From contig CADCPP010000199.1 in NCBI GenBank assembly GCA_902803355.1, positions 1 to 5,064 on the forward strand: a DNA stretch of 5,064 nucleotides, written 5' to 3'. Both the position numbers and the translations under genes were made by a program. Origin of the DNA: an uncultured Lachnospiraceae bacterium (lineage in GTDB: Bacteria > Bacillota > Clostridia > Lachnospirales > Lachnospiraceae). Each line of letters opens with the position of its first letter. The stretch's first letter is position 1. The notes beneath the pieces were generated by a model. It was given only the letters and a program-made list of their open reading frames with translations. It made no database searches and was not told where the DNA came from. Shown in pieces: positions 1-5,064 of the stretch.

Positions 1-1199
1 ATTTCTCGCCTTCCAAGACCATGCGTGTCGCGCAGAATCTGTACGAAGGCATTCATCTGGAAGGCGAAGGCACGGTCGGTCTGATCACTTATCTGCGTAC
101 CGACAGTACCCGCATTTCCGCAGAGGCGGACGCTGCTGCGCGGGACTACGTGCGTGATACTTTCGGCCAGGCGTATGTGGGCAGAGGCGAAAGCACCGCG
201 AAAGCCGGAGAGCATATCCAGGACGCGCACGAGGCCATTCGCCCGAGCAGCATTGCGCGCACGCCGCAGGCCGTGCGGAGCGGCCTCGGCCGGGATGAGT
301 ACCGCCTGTACAAGCTGATCTGGGAGCGCTTTGCGGCAAGCCGCATGGCGGATTATGAATATGATTCCACACGGATCACGGTAAGCGCGGGAAATGTTCC
401 CTTCCGCGTGACGGCCGCCGTTCCTTCCTTTGAAGGCTTCCGCGCCGTCTGGTCAGCCGACGAAGAGAAAACAAAAAAGGATAAGACACTCAAGGGGATC
501 GGCGAAAACAGCGTCTTTTCCGATCCGCAGTTCGATCCGAAACAGCACTTTACCCAGCCGCTGCCGCATTACACGGAGGCCTCGCTGGTGCAGGCCATGG
601 AGACATGCGGGATCGGCCGCCCGAGCACGTACGCGCCGACCATCGCCACGCTGAATGACCGCCACTACATCCTGAAGGAAGGCCGCAACCTGTTTGTGAC
701 CGAGCTTGGCGAGACGGTCAACAAACTGATCCTGCAGTCTGTTCCCATGCTGGCAGATAAAGATTTTACGGCTGAGATGGAAAAGCAGCTGGACAAGGTC
801 GCGGATGGCGAGCGGCCGTGGAAGGAGCTGCTGAGGGAGTTCTGCCCTCCTTTCCTGGAGAAGGTCGATGCGGCAAACAAGGATCTGGAACGGGTCAAGG
901 TGGCAGATGAGGAGACCGATGAGATCTGCGAGCGCTGCGGCCGGAAGATGGTCATCAAGTTCGGCCCGCACGGAAGATTTCTGGCCTGCCCGGGCTTTCC
1001 GGAATGCCGCAACACCCGCCCGCTGCTGGAAAAAGCCGGCTGCAAATGCCCGAAATGCGGAGGAGAGCTGATCATCCGCAAGACGAAAAAAGGCAGACGC
1101 TTCTATGCCTGCGAACATGCGCCGGAGTGCGATTATATGAGCTGGAACCGGCCGAAATCAGCAGACAATAACCTGGAAATAAGCGAAAAAACCGAATGA
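1..1199 (+). CDS. topA: DNA topoisomerase I (type IA), 5'-truncated by window
   Basis: Type IA topoisomerase, which relaxes negatively supercoiled DNA by cutting one strand through a 5'-phosphotyrosine link. The reading frame is open from the first full codon at base 3 to the TGA at 1197-1199, giving 398 residues. Family proteins are usually near 700 residues, so roughly the N-terminal 40% (Toprim domain) lies outside the window. The catalytic tyrosine is in LITYLRTDST (Tyr codon 90-92). The conserved HEAIRP and GIGRPSTYA motifs follow. Two C4 zinc fingers (CxxC...Cx5C) end the protein: cysteine codons at 927, 936, 987, 1005 and at 1047, 1056, 1110, 1128. The second is preceded by an extra Cys, giving CKCPKC. 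The ATG at 21 is internal, because the residues before it (FSPSKT) continue the family alignment. The tail after the last finger is short and charged. A terminator-shaped hairpin follows at 1276, and codY lies downstream, a gene order known from Clostridia. Confidence 0.96.
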   Translation, partial: FSPSKTMRVAQNLYEGIHLEGEGTVGLITYLRTDSTRISAEADAAARDYVRDTFGQAYVGRGESTAKAGEHIQDAHEAIRPSSIARTPQAVRSGLGRDEYRLYKLIWERFAASRMADYEYDSTRITVSAGNVPFRVTAAVPSFEGFRAVWSADEEKTKKDKTLKGIGENSVFSDPQFDPKQHFTQPLPHYTEASLVQAMETCGIGRPSTYAPTIATLNDRHYILKEGRNLFVTELGETVNKLILQSVPMLADKDFTAEMEKQLDKVADGERPWKELLREFCPPFLEKVDAANKDLERVKVADEETDEICERCGRKMVIKFGPHGRFLACPGFPECRNTRPLLEKAGCKCPKCGGELIIRKTKKGRRFYACEHAPECDYMSWNRPKSADNNLEISEKTE

Positions 1200-1248
1200 A
1201 TGCCGAAATAATTTCAAAAAATACTTATAAAAGAGAAAAGCATTCTTA

Positions 1249-1263
1249 AATTTTCTGAAAATT
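1249..1263. promoter_or_regulatory. CodY box (operator), perfect consensus match
   Basis: The bases read AATTTTCTGAAAATT, identical at all 15 positions to the published CodY consensus AATTTTCWGAAAATT. It is an interrupted palindrome in the A+T-rich gap, ending 3 bases before a candidate -35 hexamer and 90 bases before the codY ATG. The neighbouring gene encodes CodY with an intact DNA-recognition helix region, so autoregulation is the natural reading. The exact match and position are seen directly; binding and its sign (repression or activation) are inferred. Confidence 0.9.
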
Positions 1264-1266
1264 GGA

Positions 1267-1295
1267 TTGCAAATCTGCCGGCCCGGCGTTATGAT
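1267..1295 (+). promoter_or_regulatory. candidate vegetative promoter of codY operon
   Basis: TTGCAA at 1267-1272 (4 of 6 to the -35 consensus) and TATGAT at 1290-1295 (5 of 6 to the -10 consensus) are separated by 17 bases, the ideal spacing. Transcription would begin near 1302, leaving a leader of about 50 bases before the codY ATG. The CodY box lies immediately upstream of the -35, and the -10 sits inside the terminator-like hairpin. A promoter further up in the A+T-rich stretch 1205-1250 cannot be excluded, though I saw no well-spaced pair there. Confidence 0.5.
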
Positions 1296-1323
1296 GAGTT
1301 CGTAATGCCTTGCCGGCATTTTT
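1276..1323 (+). terminator. intrinsic terminator-like hairpin after topA
   Basis: Bases 1276-1282 (TGCCGGC) pair perfectly with 1312-1318 (GCCGGCA). After a 2x2 internal loop, 1285-1293 pair with 1301-1309 with two G-U wobbles, leaving a 7-base loop at 1294-1300. The stem therefore has 16 pairs and is followed directly by five T (1319-1323). It lies 76 bases after the topA stop, so it probably ends topA transcripts. A shorter competing hairpin (1304-1309 with 1315-1320) uses the same 3' side. Confidence 0.7.
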
Positions 1324-1341
1324 CCTATATGGCAAGAGGTG

Positions 1342-1347
1342 AAGGAG
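1342..1347 (+). promoter_or_regulatory. codY ribosome binding site, decides the start
   Basis: AAGGAG is placed 6 bases before the ATG at 1354, ideal Shine-Dalgarno spacing. A second purine-rich run (AGAGGTGA, 1335-1342) overlaps an in-frame GTG at 1339. Starting there would add five residues (MKEKK) not typical of CodY, which normally begins close to the residues seen after the ATG at 1354. Confidence 0.8.
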
Positions 1348-1353
1348 AAGAAG

Positions 1354-2127
1354 ATGAGCGTAGAATTACTGGATCGGATCCGTAAGGTCAATAAACTGCT
1401 GCATACCAGCACGTCCAACGTATTTGTGTTTAACGATATCTGCCTGGCCTTAAGCGAAGCCATGGCGTCCAATGTTATGGTCATGAGCCGCAAGGGAAAG
1501 ATCCTCGGCCTCGGCAATACGAACCCTGACCTTGCGGAAGCCAACTGGACGGCGGCCACTGTCGGCATGGTGATCGACCCGCAGCTGAACGGGCGGCTGC
1601 TGAACATTCTTTCCACCCAGGAGAATGTCCATCTGGAGACCCTCGGCTTCGATGCCGAAGCCAACAGGCGCTATCATGTGATCGTCACGCCGGTCGAGAT
1701 CGCGGGGGAGCGGCTCGGGACCTTTTTCATCTACCGGAAAGAGAAGGAATACGGCATCGACGACATCATTCTGGCGGAATACGGCTCTGCCGTGATCGGA
1801 CTGGAAATGGTGCGTGCCATGGATGAAGAAAGTGCGGAGGAGCTGCGGAAACGCCAGAATGTGAACCTGGCCATCGGCACGCTCAGCGCGACCGAGGTCG
1901 AGGCTGTGAAATATATATTCCAGGAGCTGAGCGGCAATGAAGGCATTCTGGTGGCGAGCAAGATCGCGGACAGCGCCGGCATCACCCGTTCGGTGATCGT
2001 GAACGCGCTGCGCAAGCTGGAAAGCGCCGGCGTGATCGAATCACGCTCTTCGGGCATGAAGGGGACGTTTATCAAGATCAAAAACGATCTCATTAAAGAA
2101 GAGATCAGAAAAATGACGGCAGAATAA
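1354..2127 (+). CDS. codY: GTP-sensing global transcriptional regulator CodY
   Basis: CodY is a cytoplasmic dimeric DNA-binding protein that, in relatives, represses amino acid uptake and biosynthesis, nitrogen use and stationary-phase genes while GTP and branched-chain amino acids are plentiful. The protein is 257 residues, close to the 259 of Bacillus subtilis CodY. Residues 1-155 form the GAF-type sensing part; it opens with MSVELLDRIRKVNKLL and carries the conserved SRKGKILG at 45-52. Residues 201-228 hold the winged helix-turn-helix (ASKIADSAGITRS followed by VIVNALRKLESAGVI), nearly identical to B. subtilis. The RSSGMKGTFIKI wing follows. The stretch between about 54 and 100, where B. 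subtilis binds isoleucine (R61, M62, M65, F71), aligns poorly. The start at 1354 is favoured over GTG 1339 by the AAGGAG spacing. A perfect CodY box upstream suggests self-control. An aldehyde dehydrogenase gene begins 22 bases after the stop. Confidence 0.96.
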   Translation: MSVELLDRIRKVNKLLHTSTSNVFVFNDICLALSEAMASNVMVMSRKGKILGLGNTNPDLAEANWTAATVGMVIDPQLNGRLLNILSTQENVHLETLGFDAEANRRYHVIVTPVEIAGERLGTFFIYRKEKEYGIDDIILAEYGSAVIGLEMVRAMDEESAEELRKRQNVNLAIGTLSATEVEAVKYIFQELSGNEGILVASKIADSAGITRSVIVNALRKLESAGVIESRSSGMKGTFIKIKNDLIKEEIRKMTAE

Positions 2128-2149
2128 GGACGGAAGCGCTGAGTTCACC

Positions 2150-3556
2150 ATGGAGTATACAAAGGAATCGATCAGCCGCCTTGTGGCGGCACAGAAGGAA
2201 TACTTTGCGAAGGGCGAAACGCTGGATGCCGCCTTTCGCCTTTCTATGCTGAATAAGCTTCGCGAAGCAGTGAAGAAGCAGACGCCTGCCCTTATCCTCG
2301 CGCTCGGAAAAGACCTTTCCCGCGCGCCGCAGGAGGCATATCTTACCGATATCGGGCCCCTCCTTGCGGAGATCGACGAGACAAAAAAGGGGCTGCGCAG
2401 ATGGGCAAGGCCGGAGACGCATTTCAGCGGACTTGCCTGCTTTCCCAGCCTCATCACGAAGGTCTACAAGATGCCCTACGGGACCTGCCTCATCATCAGT
2501 CCCTTCAATTTCCCGGTGCTGCTCTCGCTCGGCGTTCTTGTGGCGGCGATCGCGGGCGGCAATACGGCCGTGCTGAAGGTAAGCGCCAAGGCGCCGGCCT
2601 GCGCGGATGCGGTCGCGCAGCTTGTGGCAGAAACCTTCCCCCCGGAATATGTCACGGTGGTCCGGGGCGGTCACGATACGGCAGATCTGCTGCTTGAGGA
2701 GCGCTTTGACAAGATCTTTTATACCGGCTCTCCGCGGGTCGCAAAGCATATCATGACAGAGGCGGCAAAGAACCTGACGCCTGTGGGCCTTGAGCTTGGC
2801 GGAGAGACGGGCAACTGGTGCATCGTGCGAAAGGACGCGAACCTGAAGGATGCGGCGCGGAAGATCGCCTTCATGAAGATCCTGAATGCCGGCCAGGTCT
2901 GCATCAACATCAACCAGGTCGCGGTGGAGGAAAGCGTCGCGGAACGCTTGGTAAATGAGCTGAAGAAGGTCATCGGAAAGCAGCTTGGCGACGCGCCGGA
3001 AAACAATCCGGAGTATCCCCGCCTGATCAGCCGCGCGGCCTGGGAAAAATGCGCGGCGGAGGCGGAGCATTACCGGGAGCGCATCGTCTGCGGCGGAAAG
3101 GGGAATGCGGAGAGCCTCCGCTACGCGCCCACACTCATTTATCCGGTGGGGACAGATGAGGAGATCGTAAGTCACGAGCTGTTCAGCCCGCTGCTGCCCG
3201 TTGTTCCGTACAAAGAGGAGGAAGAGGAGCAGCTCCTGCAGACCGTCGCCTCCCGCGAGCATGGCCTTGCCCTTTATGTGTTCACGAAGGATAAAGCCTG
3301 GGCAAGGCGCGTGATGCAGACGCAGCAGTACGGCGGCGGATGCGTGAACGAGGTCTGCCTGCACCTGATGGTAAAGGGCGTGCCCTTCGGCGGCACCGGG
3401 CATTCCGGCATGGGCGCCTATCACGGCGTATGGGGCTTTCGGGAGTTTACCCACCCGAGCACAGTGCTGTGGGGCAGAACGCGCTTTAACCTTTCGCTCC
3501 GCGAGCATCCTTATACGGAGAAAAAACAGAAGATACTCAATATGGTGGAAAAATAA
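2150..3556 (+). CDS. NAD(P)-dependent aldehyde dehydrogenase, class-3-like
   Basis: Cytosolic enzyme expected to oxidise an aldehyde to its acid using NAD(P)+; the substrate cannot be told from sequence. It has 468 residues, a usual length for the short class-3/YwdH-like branch, and no signal peptide or membrane anchor. Catalytic features are present: PFNFP with the oxyanion Asn at 120, the cofactor Lys at 143 (GNTAVLK), YTGSPRVAK at 191-199 for dinucleotide binding, the general base Glu215 in LELGG, the nucleophile Cys251 in NAGQVC, ELF at 343-345 and VPFGGTGHSGMGAYHG at 411-426. Unusual points are LELGGETGNW, where the family usually has LELGGKSP, and VLKVSAKAP instead of VLKPSE. The start is the only ATG, GTG or TTG between the in-frame stop at 2114 and the conserved region. 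Its ribosome site is poor: AAGGA at 2126-2130 is 19 bases away, so coupling to codY translation is possible. It is likely cotranscribed with codY. Confidence 0.92.
   Translation: MEYTKESISRLVAAQKEYFAKGETLDAAFRLSMLNKLREAVKKQTPALILALGKDLSRAPQEAYLTDIGPLLAEIDETKKGLRRWARPETHFSGLACFPSLITKVYKMPYGTCLIISPFNFPVLLSLGVLVAAIAGGNTAVLKVSAKAPACADAVAQLVAETFPPEYVTVVRGGHDTADLLLEERFDKIFYTGSPRVAKHIMTEAAKNLTPVGLELGGETGNWCIVRKDANLKDAARKIAFMKILNAGQVCININQVAVEESVAERLVNELKKVIGKQLGDAPENNPEYPRLISRAAWEKCAAEAEHYRERIVCGGKGNAESLRYAPTLIYPVGTDEEIVSHELFSPLLPVVPYKEEEEEQLLQTVASREHGLALYVFTKDKAWARRVMQTQQYGGGCVNEVCLHLMVKGVPFGGTGHSGMGAYHGVWGFREFTHPSTVLWGRTRFNLSLREHPYTEKKQKILNMVEK
3544..3549 (+). promoter_or_regulatory. ribosome binding site of the ABC gene, inside the dehydrogenase gene
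   Basis: GGTGGA lies 7 bases before the ATG at 3557 and overlaps the last codons of the preceding gene. Because the stop TAA (3554-3556) and the ATG (3557-3559) abut as TAAATG, translation of the two genes is probably coupled by ribosome reinitiation. Confidence 0.65.
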
Positions 3557-5064
3557 ATGGCTTTTCTGGAACTGAAGAATATCGGCAAGATCTATGTGTC
3601 CGGGGCGAACGTGGCTGTCGGCATCCGCGGCGTGAATCTCTCCTTTGAAAAGGGAGAGTTCGTGGCGGTCACCGGCGAATCGGGGTCCGGCAAATCGACC
3701 TTGCTGAATGTGATCAGCGGCATGGACGCCTATGAAGAAGGCGAGATGCTGATCGAAGGAAACGCGACCTCGCACTATGTGGAGGCAGACCGCGAGGAAT
3801 ACCGCGAACAGTATATTTCATTTATTTTCCAGGATTACAACATTCTGGAATCCTTTACCGTGCTGCAAAACGTGGAGCTGGCGCTGATGCCGTCCATTCC
3901 GGACAAGGCAAAGAGGCGTGCAAGGGCGGTTGAGCTCCTTAAACGCGTGGGCCTCGGAGACCGGCTCCACCAACGCGGAAGCAAGCTTTCCGGCGGTCAG
4001 AAGCAGCGGACAGTCATCGCCCGCGCGCTCGCCAAGGACAGCCCCATCATCCTTGCGGATGAACCGACCGGCAACCTGGATTCCGAGAGCGCGAAGGAGA
4101 TCATCGCCCTGTTAAAAGAGGTCTCCCGGGACCGCCTGCTGATCATGGTGACGCATAATCTCGACGAGGTCGCGGCGCATGCGACGCGCGAGATCCGCGT
4201 GTTTGACGGCAAAGTGGTCTCGGACGTAAGGCTGCGGGAACCTGCCCCGCCGGCAGAAGAGGATGCTCCTTCCGCTCCGCAGAAGGCAGAGCCTGCCGGA
4301 AAAGAGGCAAAGCGGCGGCGCATCCGGGACGGCATCACGCTCGGCCGCGCCATGTTCGGCGCAACGCCGAAGCTTTCTCTTTTCCTCTGCCTGCTGATGC
4401 TGCTGGGGACACTCGGCCTGCTTTCGGTCACCGGCCAGTGCGGCAAGGTCCCGGAGATGCTTTCCTCCCCGACCATGTTCGCGCCCATGGAGGGGCGCCT
4501 TGTGGTGACGCGGAGCGACGGTGCGGCGTTTGAAAAAGGAGAACTGGAAAAGATCGCCGATGAGACCGGCGCCTTAAGCTTTCTGCACTACGACTATCTG
4601 CTGGATGCCTTCCGGGAGGAGGGGACTGCCAATGCCTATCTTGCGGAGAGAGACCGGCGCCTGTACCTAAAGCCTGTCTTCGGCGAGCATTTTTCCGGCC
4701 GGATCTACGGCAGGGAGCCGCGGGAGGAAAACGAAGCCCTGCTGTATCTTCCCATCTCCATGAAGCCGCAAGCCGGCTCCGGAGACGATATCGTGCGCCA
4801 CGTTTCCTGGTGCCGCCTGGTCTTTGACGTGGTCGGCGTGCAGTACTATCTGGACAACAACCTTCCGCCGAAGCTGGTGCTCACTGAGGACGGCTTTTCC
4901 TGCGCGCTTGCCGCCTGCCTGCTAAACGATGCCGGAAAGCAGCTCCGCGTCGGCTTTGCCAAGGGCACAAGCCGTACGCAGGTGCAGACGATAACCCAGA
5001 TCATTCCGGCCTTTGACCTTCCTCTTGACAAGGTCTACGTGTCCGGACAGGCCTTTACCGGGGC
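3557..5064 (+). CDS. ABC transporter, fused ATPase and permease (LolD/MacB-like), 3'-truncated by window
   Basis: The frame stays open from ATG 3557 to the window end (502 full residues), so the rest of the gene is missing. Residues 1-220 are a complete ABC ATPase of the LolD/MacB/FtsE type: Walker A GESGSGKST at 40-48, Q-loop Gln92 in FIFQDYN, signature LSGGQKQR at 144-151, Walker B IILADEP with catalytic Glu169, D-loop NLD at 173-175 and switch His200 in VTH. A Pro/Ala/Glu-rich linker (about 229-250) and a basic patch (KRRR, 252-255) lead to one strongly hydrophobic segment at about 273-292 (LSLFLCLLMLLGTLGLLSV). The rest, from 295 on, looks like a soluble extracytoplasmic domain with no family I recognise. 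An N-terminal ATPase followed by one membrane span and an ectodomain is the MacB order; FtsX-like spans would be expected beyond the window. Such proteins usually export or extract lipids, peptides or antibiotics. The substrate here is unknown. The start abuts the preceding stop. Confidence 0.9.
   Translation, partial: MAFLELKNIGKIYVSGANVAVGIRGVNLSFEKGEFVAVTGESGSGKSTLLNVISGMDAYEEGEMLIEGNATSHYVEADREEYREQYISFIFQDYNILESFTVLQNVELALMPSIPDKAKRRARAVELLKRVGLGDRLHQRGSKLSGGQKQRTVIARALAKDSPIILADEPTGNLDSESAKEIIALLKEVSRDRLLIMVTHNLDEVAAHATREIRVFDGKVVSDVRLREPAPPAEEDAPSAPQKAEPAGKEAKRRRIRDGITLGRAMFGATPKLSLFLCLLMLLGTLGLLSVTGQCGKVPEMLSSPTMFAPMEGRLVVTRSDGAAFEKGELEKIADETGALSFLHYDYLLDAFREEGTANAYLAERDRRLYLKPVFGEHFSGRIYGREPREENEALLYLPISMKPQAGSGDDIVRHVSWCRLVFDVVGVQYYLDNNLPPKLVLTEDGFSCALAACLLNDAGKQLRVGFAKGTSRTQVQTITQIIPAFDLPLDKVYVSGQAFTG

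Noticed and set aside
453..1118. Minus-strand open frame of 221 codons opposite topA
   Set aside because: It overlaps fully conserved topoisomerase sequence including the zinc fingers and has no independent family signal or ribosome site I can support.
1339..1353. GTG start for codY giving five extra residues
   Set aside because: The GTG lies within the purine-rich ribosome-binding region; the ATG at 1354 has AAGGAG at 6 bases and gives the usual CodY N-terminus.
2100..2114. Possible second CodY box at the end of codY, before the dehydrogenase
   Set aside because: Only about 10 of 15 positions match and the left half is lost; it falls in coding sequence and is within chance expectation.
2105..3775. 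Long minus-strand open frame of 556 codons opposite the aldehyde dehydrogenase
   Set aside because: It lies antisense to a gene with complete catalytic motifs, runs into two neighbouring genes and shows no recognisable domain; it is explained by the high-GC codon use of the + strand.
3997..4488. Minus-strand open frame of 163 codons opposite the ABC ATPase
   Set aside because: Ser/Arg-rich translation typical of a shadow frame, antisense to the LSGGQ and Walker B region.

Overview
The base composition is high in G+C inside genes, with one A+T-rich gap at about 1200-1275. The gene content (a topoisomerase I ending in C4 zinc fingers, followed directly by codY) points to a Firmicute of class Clostridia, probably a high-GC member of the Lachnospiraceae. 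That placement is inferred from gene order and protein resemblance recalled from memory; no search was run. All supported genes are on the + strand.

Layout: (1) 1-1199, the 3' part of topA, including the catalytic tyrosine and two C4 zinc fingers. (2) 1200-1353, a compact regulatory gap holding a perfect 15/15 match to the CodY operator (1249-1263), a plausible vegetative promoter (TTGCAA-17-TATGAT, 1267-1295), a strong terminator-shaped hairpin that overlaps that promoter (1276-1323), and the codY ribosome binding site. (3) 1354-2127, codY, the global GTP/branched-chain amino acid-responsive regulator. Its DNA-binding half is very conserved and its ligand-sensing half is divergent. (4) 2150-3556, an aldehyde dehydrogenase of the class-3-like family. 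(5) 3557 to the window end, the N-terminal 502 residues of an ABC protein with a LolD/MacB-like ATPase fused to a membrane permease. Its ATG directly abuts the stop codon of the dehydrogenase.

How they fit together: codY, the aldehyde dehydrogenase and the ABC gene are separated by 22 and 0 bases with no visible terminator between them, so they probably form one transcript. The operator just upstream of the promoter suggests that CodY controls its own operon, and through it the two downstream genes. topA appears to be closed off by the hairpin. The window holds no RNA genes, mobile elements or CRISPR arrays that I can see. I see no wholly new system. The most interesting points are the nested operator/promoter/terminator, the apparently rebuilt effector pocket of CodY, and the linkage of CodY to an aldehyde dehydrogenase and an export-type ABC fusion.
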